From Candidatus Bathyarchaeota archaeon (GTDB lineage: Archaea > Thermoproteota > Bathyarchaeia > Bathyarchaeales > SOJC01): DNA of 6,349 nt. Positions within the stretch are counted from its first letter, which is position 1; the number at the start of each line of letters is the position of its first letter. Shown in pieces: positions 1-5,609 of this stretch. The notes below the pieces were generated by a model. The model was given only the letters and a program-made list of their open reading frames with translations, was not told the origin of the DNA and did not search any database. Made by a program: the position numbers and the translations under genes. The stretch lies in contig JAGLZJ010000051.1 in NCBI GenBank assembly GCA_023131555.1, positions 1 through 6,349 on the forward strand. The letters run 5' to 3'.

Positions 1-633
1 GGAGGCGACTTAGCAACTCGGTACCCCGCCAGAATGGCGGCGGGAATCCTCTATGAGGTAACTGACATTGAAGACTGGCTCCTAGACCACTCCAAGTATC
101 TACCAAGAGGCAGAGAAGAAGCACAGATAATCATCAATCAGCTCCACGGCAAACGGTCTCTTCCCGCTACGACAAGTTGCGGTCGAGTCTTGGATGCAGC
201 AGCATCAATCTTAGACGTTTGCCATTCAAGAACTTACCAAGGAGAACCAGCTATGAAACTGGAGTCCACCGCGCTACGTGGAAGAGACGTGCTACAAACC
301 GAAACTGAAATCGAAGGAAGCGTACTCGGTACTACCTACATCCTCAGGAGAGTCTTTGAAGAACGCAACCGGTTCGCTGCAGCAGACTTAGCCTTCTCTC
401 TCCAATCATATTTGGCGACGGGACTCTCTGAAGTCGCGATCCAAGAAGCCGAGAAGACGGGGATAGATGGAATCGGCTTCTCCGGGGGCGTAGCCTACAA
501 TCGACACTTCGCTCTGCGAATAAGAGAATGCGTAGAAGATGCAGGTCTCCAATTTCATGTCCACGAAGCTGTACCAGCTGGCGACGGAGGAGTCTCCCTC
601 GGACAAGCTCTCGCAGCAGTCATTACACAGTGA
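1..633 (+). CDS. hypF: Carbamoyltransferase HypF, C-terminal part (5' truncated by window)
   Basis: HypF uses carbamoyl phosphate and ATP to carbamoylate the C-terminal cysteine of HypE, the first step in making the cyanide ligands of the [NiFe]-hydrogenase iron. Only the last 210 codons are here. The frame is open from base 1 and already reads GGDLATRYPARMA, a typical HypF segment, so the ATG at 34 is an internal Met and not the start. The visible part is the end of the Kae1-like carbamoyltransferase domain: SCGRVLDAAASIL (fragment residues about 59-71), FSGGVAYNRHF (about 160-170) and PAGDGGVSLGQAL (about 192-204), where the GDGG aspartate corresponds to a metal ligand of Kae1/TsaD-like folds. 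The acylphosphatase, zinc-finger and YrdC domains, roughly 500 residues, would lie upstream. hypC follows after 58 bases. The family call is firm. Confidence 0.95.
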   Translation, partial: GGDLATRYPARMAAGILYEVTDIEDWLLDHSKYLPRGREEAQIIINQLHGKRSLPATTSCGRVLDAAASILDVCHSRTYQGEPAMKLESTALRGRDVLQTETEIEGSVLGTTYILRRVFEERNRFAAADLAFSLQSYLATGLSEVAIQEAEKTGIDGIGFSGGVAYNRHFALRIRECVEDAGLQFHVHEAVPAGDGGVSLGQALAAVITQ

Positions 634-660
634 CCGTATGCCACGCTACCGCTCGTAAGC

Positions 661-668
661 TTAATTAA
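661..668 (+). promoter_or_regulatory. Possible TATA box for hypC
   Basis: TTAATTAA lies in the 58-base gap between hypF and hypC, the widest gap in the hyp operon. Its centre is about 27 bases ahead of the hypC ATG, the usual archaeal distance from TATA box to transcription start. It could give a nearly leaderless hypC transcript and let hypCBAD be expressed apart from hypF. An A/T-rich octamer can occur by chance, so this is only a suggestion. Confidence 0.25.
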
Positions 669-691
669 CTGGGGGCAGTAGGTCTCCTCAC

Positions 692-922
692 ATGTGTTTA
701 GCTGTTCCAGCCAGAATTACCAAGATCGAGGGTGACTTGGCCAAGGTTGACTTCGGTAGCTACGTTAATCAAGAAGTAAACGTTGCGCTGGTGGAAGCCA
801 AAGAAGGCGACTATGTACTGGTTCATGCAGGTTACGCTATTCAAGTTCTGGATAAAAAGGAAGCTGAAGAGACACTGCAACTGTGGAACGAGCTGCTGAA
901 GATGGAAGAGCTTAACACCTAA
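692..922 (+). CDS. hypC: Hydrogenase maturation chaperone HypC/HybG family
   Basis: HypC is the small chaperone that partners HypD during assembly of the Fe(CN)2CO group and then delivers it to the hydrogenase large-subunit precursor. The 76 residues match the usual family length. The protein begins MCLAVPARI, with the essential Cys2 and the MCLAxP signature that coordinates iron after Met removal; this fixes the ATG. The OB-like barrel segment continues with VDFGSYVNQEVNVAL and ends in GDYVLVHAGYAIQVLD followed by a helix (EAEETLQLWNELL), as in the family. A short AGGT 8 bases upstream may be the ribosome site. hypB follows after 12 bases, which indicates one transcript. Confidence 0.97.
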   Translation: MCLAVPARITKIEGDLAKVDFGSYVNQEVNVALVEAKEGDYVLVHAGYAIQVLDKKEAEETLQLWNELLKMEELNT

Positions 923-930
923 GGTGGTCA
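921..930 (+). promoter_or_regulatory. Ribosome binding site for hypB that supports the TTG start
   Basis: AAGGTGGTCA differs by one base from the archaeal consensus AGGTGATC. It overlaps the hypC stop codon and sits just ahead of the TTG at 935. It is the clearest Shine-Dalgarno sequence in the window and argues for the TTG as the true hypB start, since no in-frame ATG lies close by. Confidence 0.6.
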
Positions 931-934
931 TTAT

Positions 935-1612
935 TTGGCGGATTCCGAAGTTGTCCGGGCTGGTGAAGGCGAAGTCTACGATGTAGAGTTGGACGAAAAC
1001 ATTCTGAAAGCGAACCGTGAGCTTGCAGAGGAGAACCAAAACCTGCTCAAGAAGAACAATGTTGTAGCAGTGGATGTTATGGGTTCGATTGGCGCAGGCA
1101 AAACATCGCTGATTGAGCGTCTCGCTGATCAGCTTAGTAAACGCTATCGCATAGCCGCTCTAAAGGGGGATCTAACAACCACAATTGACGCCGAGATGAT
1201 TAGACGTCACGGTGTAGAAGTTGTGCCTATCAACACTGGGAAAGAATGCCACCTCGATGCGAACCTTGTGAGAAAAGCATTGAAGCGGCTACCCCTCAAC
1301 AAGATAGACCTCCTATTCATTGAGAATGTTGGCAACCTCATCTGTCCTGCGGAGTTCCCCTTAGGATCTGAGAAGCGCCTTGTGGTGATCAGCGTGACAG
1401 AAGGTCCCTACATGGTTGTCAAGCACCCATTCATCTTTCTTGACGCTGAAGTCGTCGCCATCAACAAGATAGACTTGGCCAGCGCTATGGGAGTTGAGAT
1501 TAAGAATCTCCGAGCAGACGTGAAAAAGGTCAACCCGAAGTCTGAAGTTGTGTTCACTAACGGGCGGACAGGAGAAGGAGTCAACCGTATCGCGGAAGCC
1601 TTAGGTCTCTAA
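935..1612 (+). CDS. hypB: Hydrogenase/urease nickel-insertion GTPase HypB
   Basis: HypB is a SIMIBI-class GTPase that works with HypA to place nickel in the [NiFe]-hydrogenase active site. The 225-residue protein has a P-loop GSIGAGKTS (residues 50-58), the GDLTTTIDAEMI switch region (78-89), the metal-site motif TGKECHLDA (101-109, with Cys105 and His106), ENVGNLICP (130-138, with Cys137) and the guanine-specificity motif NKID (177-180). Cys105, His106 and Cys137 match the G-domain metal site known in the family. The N-terminal 40 residues are acidic and helical; they lack the CxxCGC nickel motif of E. coli HypB and the histidine-rich stretch of nickel-storing HypBs, so this is a plain GTPase form. 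The start is TTG, supported by a strong ribosome site. hypA follows after about 13 bases. Confidence 0.97.
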   Translation: MADSEVVRAGEGEVYDVELDENILKANRELAEENQNLLKKNNVVAVDVMGSIGAGKTSLIERLADQLSKRYRIAALKGDLTTTIDAEMIRRHGVEVVPINTGKECHLDANLVRKALKRLPLNKIDLLFIENVGNLICPAEFPLGSEKRLVVISVTEGPYMVVKHPFIFLDAEVVAINKIDLASAMGVEIKNLRADVKKVNPKSEVVFTNGRTGEGVNRIAEALGL

Positions 1613-1625
1613 GGGATTAATGGAG

Positions 1626-1997
1626 ATGCACGAAGTCTCAATAACGACGCAGATCGTAGAGTCTGTGAAGACGGAAGCGACTGAGCAAAAGGCGAGGAAA
1701 GTTCTGGAGGTCTACCTCCAGATAGGGTGTTTGACATTCCTGAACCCGGAACAAGTGAAATTCTGGTATGAAATTCTGACTAAGGACACGATACTGGAGG
1801 GTTCAAGGTTAGTCGCCGAAGAAGTCAGAGGGTCTGTCCACTGCTCCGCCTGCGGGTACTCCGGAGGTTTAGGGCAAGTAGACAGCTCTTTGCCTCACAT
1901 GCTAATGCCTACCCTGCAATGCCCAGAATGCAACGGAGTTGTGAAAGTCGTCGACGGCAGGGATTGTGTCGTGAAAAGAATCAAAATGCTGATCTAG
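1626..1997 (+). CDS. hypA: Hydrogenase nickel metallochaperone HypA
   Basis: HypA binds nickel and passes it, with HypB, to the hydrogenase large subunit. I place the start at the second ATG (1626), giving 123 residues that begin MHEVSI: HypA binds nickel through the N-terminal Met-His-Glu, so His must be residue 2. The ATG at 1620 would give MEMHE and disrupt this. The AAGGGA at 1611-1616 is 9 bases from 1626 but only 3 from 1620, which agrees. The structural zinc site is CSAC (Cys73, Cys76) and CPEC (Cys99, Cys102). The linker of 22 residues between the pairs is longer than the short one in E. coli HypA. The segment IGCLTFLNPEQVKFWYEIL is the family's central motif. hypD begins 9 bases after the stop. 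Confidence 0.95.
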   Translation: MHEVSITTQIVESVKTEATEQKARKVLEVYLQIGCLTFLNPEQVKFWYEILTKDTILEGSRLVAEEVRGSVHCSACGYSGGLGQVDSSLPHMLMPTLQCPECNGVVKVVDGRDCVVKRIKMLI

Positions 1998-2006
1998 GTT
2001 GTTTTC

Positions 2007-3092
2007 TTGAGCACCCTGACTTCTTTCCGAGACCCTGAACTCGCCAAGAGACTCGTAAACGACATTAAGAAGCTTCACCCTCCCCACAAGACAGTGGTCT
2101 GCCACGTTTGCGGAACACACGAATGGACGGTGACCCACTTCGGACTGAGAACTCTTCTACCAGATCTTGTCGAGGTGATTGCCGGTCCCGGATGCCCCGT
2201 ATGTGTTCTGCCAGCTGCTGACATCGACGTAGCTGTAGAATTAGCGCTGAAAGGAGTAACCATCACGACCTTCGGAGACGTCTTGCGTGTACCTGGATCA
2301 CAATCCTCCCTCGTGGAGGCAAAAGCTCAAGGAGGCGACGTTCGAGTCGTCTACAGCATACAAAACGCTGTGAAGATGGCGAAGAAAGAACCTGACAGAG
2401 AATTCGCCTTCTTCGCCATCGGCTTCGAAACCACAGCGCCACTGACCGCAAATGAAGTCTTGAAGGCTCCGCCAAACCTGAGCTTCCTCACCTCTCACCG
2501 CTTAATTCCTCCTGCAATGGAGTTTCTATTGGGAGTAGGAGACCTGCAGATCGATGGATTCATAGCACCAGGCCACGTCTCCACAATCATTGGACTGGAA
2601 CCTTACCGAGTCTTCTCAGAAGCTTACAACATGCCGGTGGTCGTAGCAGGATTCGAACCAATCGACGTTCTGATCGCAGTAGACATGATTCTCAGGCAGA
2701 CAAAGAAAAGCGAAGCAAAGCTAGAAAACGAGTACAGTCGAGCAGTGAAGCCGGAGGGTAACCTGAAAGCCTTGAGCCTGATGGCGCAGGCTTTTAACGT
2801 TGTTGAAGGCAGATGGCGGGGGTTAGGTCGGTTACCCCAATCAGCACTGGCGCTCAAAGAAGAGTTCGTCGAGCAAGATGCCCTTCAGAAACATCATCTA
2901 AGGAAGAAAAAGGGGAAAGACCTTCTGCCAGGATGCCAGTGTCACCTTGTAATGATAGGGAAGATCAAACCTTCAGAGTGCCCCCTCTTCATGGAAACAT
3001 GTAACCCCAATGAGCCGAAAGGCGCGTGCATGGTTTCAAACGAAGGCACTTGCCGAATCTGGGCTCAACATGGCGGTACCCGAATTCAATGA
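2007..3092 (+). CDS. hypD: Hydrogenase maturation iron-sulfur protein HypD
   Basis: HypD is the [4Fe-4S] scaffold on which, with HypC and HypE, the Fe(CN)2CO unit is built. The length of 361 residues is normal. Motifs in order: CHVCGTHEW (32-40), GPGCPVCV (60-67), FAIGFETTAP (136-145), APGHVSTIIG (187-196), GFEPIDVL (215-222), and a C-terminal cluster region with Cys310, Cys312, Cys325, Cys332, Cys341 and Cys349, including KPSECPLF and GACMVSNEGTC. All redox and cluster cysteines expected for the family appear present. The start is TTG: the next Met is over 100 residues in, and the FRDPELAKRLV opening is typical of the family N-terminus. An AGGT overlapping the hypA stop lies about 7 bases upstream. 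The gene's end overlaps the convergent MBL gene by 7 bases. It appears to be the last gene of the hyp operon. Confidence 0.97.
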   Translation: MSTLTSFRDPELAKRLVNDIKKLHPPHKTVVCHVCGTHEWTVTHFGLRTLLPDLVEVIAGPGCPVCVLPAADIDVAVELALKGVTITTFGDVLRVPGSQSSLVEAKAQGGDVRVVYSIQNAVKMAKKEPDREFAFFAIGFETTAPLTANEVLKAPPNLSFLTSHRLIPPAMEFLLGVGDLQIDGFIAPGHVSTIIGLEPYRVFSEAYNMPVVVAGFEPIDVLIAVDMILRQTKKSEAKLENEYSRAVKPEGNLKALSLMAQAFNVVEGRWRGLGRLPQSALALKEEFVEQDALQKHHLRKKKGKDLLPGCQCHLVMIGKIKPSECPLFMETCNPNEPKGACMVSNEGTCRIWAQHGGTRIQ

Positions 3093-4003
3093 GCAGCCAA
3101 CTGGCTTCTGACATATTCGGTGACGCCTTCAACACTGTTATTCAAAACCGTCTCTTTGAAAATAGGGTGCTTCCTGACGTAGGCCTCGGCCTTTGAAAAC
3201 ATCGAGTCTCTTGCGAGAATCCTCCTTCTGACAGCTTCGAGTCCTTCTCCTTCCTTTATACTATCTTTGGCGCACTCAGCCCAGAGCTGAAGTTGCTCCA
3301 CATATCCTTGTAACTTCTCTAACGGGTTAAGCGGTTTCCCGAAATGACTGTAATACGCTGCCGCAGGCTTCAGGTCAATAAGTCTCCTCAATGATGCTAG
3401 AGCTAGGTCTAAGCGGAAAGGTGCCGGAGTAGTTGGCACAGTCACGTCCAGCTCTTTCACGTAGATTCCCGCAGCGTCTCCTGGAAAGAGGCTTTCAGTT
3501 AACGTTTCGTAGTAGGCTAAGTGGTGGGAGGCATGTCCTACCGTCTCAAAGACCTTCAATTCAACGCCCTCACCGAGACTTAGAACTGAACCGTCGCCTG
3601 CAGCAGTTATTCTCTGCTCCGGGATTGGCTCAGGTTCGCCGTAGAGATGAGCCGTTTCCTTGAGGGCCTCTTGGGATCTTGCCCACAGAAGCTTAGGGTC
3701 TGCAAGGTGAGGTTTCCCACGCCTGTGGACGATCAGTTCAGCTTGAGGAAACTGTTTCATGAGTGTTCCAGCGCCTCCTCCGTGATCAAGGTGGATGTGC
3801 GAGACTGCGATGTAGGCGATGTCTGCAGGTTTCACATCAATCGCTTGCAGGTCGCTGAGAAGATTCTGCGCTGAAGACCTAGGGCCCGTCTCGATTATTG
3901 CTACCTTCTCGCCCCTTATCACGTAGCTGGCTGCGAAGTTCTTTATTCCGCTGGGTTCAAGATCAATGAGATGTATACGTGGGTGAACTTTGCTGATCCT
4001 CAT
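3086..4003 (-). CDS. MBL-fold metallohydrolase
   Basis: A 305-residue metallo-beta-lactamase-fold hydrolase, predicted cytosolic with no signal peptide. The two-metal site is complete: HIHLDH (69-74, giving His69, His71, Asp73, His74), GHASHH (156-161, giving His157), GDAAG (175-179, giving Asp176) and YSHFG (218-222, giving His220). The first strand has IETG where many relatives have DTG. After the core comes PTTPAPFRLDLALASLRRL, seen in the COG0491-like branch, and a helical C-terminal tail of about 80 residues. The fold is certain but the substrate cannot be read from the sequence; glyoxalase-II-like thioesters or phosphodiesters are both possible. The start codon is ATG with AAGGATGA about 4-9 bases upstream. 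It follows the arrestin-like gene by 15 bases on the same strand, so the two are probably co-transcribed. It converges on hypD, so it is not part of the hyp operon. Confidence 0.93.
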   Translation of the reverse strand: MRISKVHPRIHLIDLEPSGIKNFAASYVIRGEKVAIIETGPRSSAQNLLSDLQAIDVKPADIAYIAVSHIHLDHGGGAGTLMKQFPQAELIVHRRGKPHLADPKLLWARSQEALKETAHLYGEPEPIPEQRITAAGDGSVLSLGEGVELKVFETVGHASHHLAYYETLTESLFPGDAAGIYVKELDVTVPTTPAPFRLDLALASLRRLIDLKPAAAYYSHFGKPLNPLEKLQGYVEQLQLWAECAKDSIKEGEGLEAVRRRILARDSMFSKAEAYVRKHPIFKETVLNNSVEGVTEYVRSQLAAH

Positions 4004-4018
4004 CGGTCATCCTTGGTC

Positions 4019-4588
4019 TTAGGCTTTTCTGGGAGCTCCGCAGTTCGGACATGAACTCGCGGTATTCGGCATCAGGGTTTCACAGTACTCGCAGGGCACC
4101 ATCTCAACCGCTTCCTTTTCAGTAACCGGGGTCGTTGCCTTTATGATCTGAATTTCAACTGGTTTACTGGTTACGTCAGGGCGACCTTTTATCGTCAAGA
4201 CTCCTTTGATGAACCAGCTAACGTTTCCATCTACTCCATCAAAAGTTTCTCTTCCACCCGCCGGGATATTCACCTTGAACGGAAACGTCTTGCTGAATCC
4301 AGGTATCAGGTGCATGGGGCCTGCAGCTTTCGGATCCGCTGAATGAAGTGTGGCGACATCCCAGTTGACTCTCCGGACCTTTCGTTTTCGCTCTTCATCA
4401 TATATCCATCTCTCTCTTCGCTTCTTCTCGACACAGCGCAGTTCACACCGAACACTCGTAGAATCGAATTCTTCCTCGCTTGAGATCGCTACTGCGCCCT
4501 TAAGATTGTATCCTAACTCCACAGTGATTTTGGGAATTGTCAGCTGAACGGTGGCATCTGGCTTCGTGAACCTATCTAGAAACCCCAA
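4019..4588 (-). CDS. Arrestin-like (Spo0M-type?) protein with C-terminal zinc ribbon
   Basis: I read 189 residues starting MGFLDRFTKPDATVQLTIPK at a TTG. The N-terminal 150 residues are beta-rich with the pattern of an arrestin/Spo0M-like sandwich: VQLTIPKITVELGYNLKGAV, then RCELRCVEKKRRERW (a charged hairpin), a strand FPFKVNIPAGG, and SWFIKGVLTIKG near the end. A zinc ribbon follows at CEYC (Cys166, Cys169) and CPNCG (Cys180, Cys183). No signal peptide or membrane segment is visible, so it is probably cytosolic and a binding or scaffold protein; no catalytic motif is seen. The open frame extends upstream to 4771, but that part has no family-like features and overlaps another likely gene. 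AGGG 9 bases before the TTG supports this start. The fold call is from pattern, not alignment. The MBL gene follows after 15 bases. Confidence 0.75.
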   Translation of the reverse strand: MGFLDRFTKPDATVQLTIPKITVELGYNLKGAVAISSEEEFDSTSVRCELRCVEKKRRERWIYDEERKRKVRRVNWDVATLHSADPKAAGPMHLIPGFSKTFPFKVNIPAGGRETFDGVDGNVSWFIKGVLTIKGRPDVTSKPVEIQIIKATTPVTEKEAVEMVPCEYCETLMPNTASSCPNCGAPRKA

Positions 4589-4734
4589 ACCTGCGTTCCC
4601 TACCGAATTTAAATTAGAACATCTTCGAATCTTGCTTTTAAAGGTTGGAGTAACTAAGTGAAGAGGGCTCTCAGCAATCGGTCTGGCTATATGCAGGTGC
4701 GGAATCTTCAGCGCACAATGGGCCTCCAGTTGCT
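4589..4734. other. Intergenic stretch with TATA-like boxes
   Basis: About 146 bases between the small zinc-ribbon gene and the arrestin-like gene. A minus-strand frame is open through it, but its translation (rich in His, Pro and Ser) does not resemble either neighbour and I do not treat it as coding. It holds two A/T boxes read on the minus strand: CCTTTAAAAG at 4635-4644 and the palindrome AATTTAAATT at 4606-4615. The first would start transcription about 25 bases before the arrestin TTG. Either could be the promoter of the arrestin-MBL pair. Confidence 0.4.
4635..4644 (-). promoter_or_regulatory. Possible TATA box for the arrestin-like/MBL transcript
   Basis: CCTTTAAAAG on the minus strand is close to the archaeal TATA consensus. 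Its centre is about 50 bases from the TTG at 4588, predicting a start near 4612 and a leader of about 25 bases containing the AGGG ribosome site. The alternative AATTTAAATT at 4606-4615 would give a leaderless message. The sequence alone does not decide between them. Confidence 0.3.
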
Positions 4735-4905
4735 TTAGACATCCTTTGTTGAAAGAAGCTTTCTGCCGCACTCCTTGCAGAAGACTGCTTTCAGCTTATT
4801 CCTTGTACCGCAACGAGGGCAGTGTAGTATGGCTCTTGCTCTAGTCTTGGCGCGATGGATAAATGCTTGAAGTGCCTCATTCCGCCATTGAGGATAGCCT
4901 ATCAT
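4735..4905 (-). CDS. Small double-CxxC zinc-ribbon protein (56 residues)
   Basis: A short gene in a different frame from the arrestin-like gene. From ATG at 4905 it encodes 56 residues beginning MIGYPQWRNEALQAFIHRAK, a basic amphipathic-looking helix, followed by a compact zinc ribbon HCPRCGTRNK (Cys29, Cys32) and FCKECGRKLL (Cys43, Cys46) and a five-residue tail. The CxxCG-x10-CxxCG spacing is that of a classical zinc ribbon and is unlikely by chance in so short a frame. A GTG two codons upstream is an alternative start; an in-frame TGA lies four codons before that. No clear ribosome site is visible. GTTTAAAC at 4944-4951 could be its TATA box. It may be a DNA-, RNA- or protein-binding adaptor, or a remnant of a larger zinc-ribbon protein; function is unknown. 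Confidence 0.6.
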   Translation of the reverse strand: MIGYPQWRNEALQAFIHRAKTRARAILHCPRCGTRNKLKAVFCKECGRKLLSTKDV

Positions 4906-4943
4906 CCACACTAAATATTCTCAGAGTTTCCGATAAGACTTCC

Positions 4944-4951
4944 GTTTAAAC
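4944..4951 (-). promoter_or_regulatory. Possible TATA box for the small zinc-ribbon gene
   Basis: The palindrome GTTTAAAC lies in the 90-base gap between the membrane zinc-ribbon gene and the small zinc-ribbon gene. It is about 43 bases from the ATG at 4905, predicting a leader of about 16 bases. It is an A/T-rich palindrome and could be fortuitous. Confidence 0.2.
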
Positions 4952-4995
4952 ACTTGGATCCGCGTAGCGTACGATCTCTCGCAAGAGTAAAGATG

Positions 4996-5577
4996 TTATT
5001 CTTCGGATCGGTGCTTCTTCTGCTTCTTCAGGAGCGTTATGTATTCCTCCGTTCTTTCATCAACGTTCCATTTGAAACCAGTTCTTCTGACGAGCAGGTT
5101 CCAGAAATTTATAAACCTCTCCAAGCTGACTTTGATGAACGCTATCATGAGGGGCAGGGGGATTACTATTACAAGTAGTAGGTTGATGGGAAATGAGAAG
5201 AACATGAGAATAAAGAGGGTCAGCAGGCTGTTTAGGAAGACGAGGAGAGGCACAATTACGGCCCAGAAGACGCCTGAGGCACCTATTTCCACGGGTGGGT
5301 TGGGGATCTTCAGAATCAACTTATGGAACTTCGGCAGTTTCTCTCTTTCAATCCCCTTTGAACGTTGGATGTATCTGCAGCATTCACACAAACCGTCTTC
5401 CAGAATCCTTTGTTCATGACAGTTCTCGCATTGTCTCAGTTCGCTTTGAGTCACGTTCACCGCTTTCCGCTGTGCTCTTGTCCTATGGAACGATGGAGTT
5501 AGCTTTAAGTGCTTACTATCTTGGTTCGTGCCCGGTTTAATCGCGCTCACGTTGGTTCCAGATACGAATAAATACAC
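4996..5577 (-). CDS. Membrane protein with N-terminal zinc-ribbon-like cysteine cluster
   Basis: The full frame encodes 193 residues from ATG at 5577; I do not recognise a family. It has a cysteine cluster CENC (Cys50, Cys53) and CECC (Cys64, Cys67), a basic linker, then two strongly hydrophobic segments (about 104-127 and 130-149) that look like a membrane hairpin, and a polar, lysine-rich C-terminus ending KKQKKHRSEE. The cluster probably sits in the cytoplasm with both termini. The start is unsure: the first 39 residues show no structure, and the GTG at 5460 would give 154 residues beginning just ahead of the cysteine cluster. The ATG at 5577 also overlaps the A/T box that probably serves the divergent peptidase gene. 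The next minus-strand gene begins after 90 bases. Role unknown; a membrane-anchored zinc-ribbon protein is as far as the sequence goes. Confidence 0.8.
   Translation of the reverse strand: MYLFVSGTNVSAIKPGTNQDSKHLKLTPSFHRTRAQRKAVNVTQSELRQCENCHEQRILEDGLCECCRYIQRSKGIEREKLPKFHKLILKIPNPPVEIGASGVFWAVIVPLLVFLNSLLTLFILMFFSFPINLLLVIVIPLPLMIAFIKVSLERFINFWNLLVRRTGFKWNVDERTEEYITLLKKQKKHRSEE
5567..5574 (+). promoter_or_regulatory. Possible TATA box for the M42 peptidase gene
   Basis: AATAAATA is centred about 40 bases ahead of the TTG at 5610, predicting transcription from about 5597 and a leader of about 13 bases. Read on the minus strand it is TATTTATT and could also serve the divergent membrane protein if that gene uses one of its internal GTG starts. 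Confidence 0.35.
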
Positions 5578-5609
5578 AGAAGTAGCTGTCCTAAACGAGT
5601 GTCATTATC

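Noticed and set aside
34..36. ATG at 34 as the start of a free-standing short protein.
   Set aside because: The frame is open to base 1 and the upstream codons read GGDLATRYPAR, a conserved HypF segment, so the gene is cut by the window edge.
698..1039. Minus-strand open frame of 113 codons opposite hypC and the start of hypB.
   Set aside because: Both genes on the plus strand are certain from motifs; the antisense translation has no recognisable features.
2649..2659. GGATTCGAACC, which on the minus strand looks like a tRNA T-loop (GGTTCGAATCC).
   Set aside because: The flanking bases do not form the five-base T stem, no other tRNA arm is present, and it lies inside the conserved GFEPID codons of hypD.
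2263..2857. Several minus-strand open frames opposite hypD.
   Set aside because: They are shadows of a fully conserved gene.
4589..4771. Upstream extension of the arrestin-like frame to a GTG at 4771.
   Set aside because: The 61 extra residues show no family-like pattern, overlap the small zinc-ribbon gene in another frame and contain TATA-like boxes.
4963..4973. CGTA-GCG-TACG inverted repeat downstream of the membrane protein gene, considered as a terminator or operator.
   Set aside because: A four-base stem with a three-base loop and no following T-tract is too weak.
5039..5419. Plus-strand open frame of 126 codons opposite the membrane zinc-ribbon gene.
   Set aside because: It is the antisense of a frame with clear hydrophobic segments and cysteine pairs, and its translation is basic, serine-rich and without motifs.
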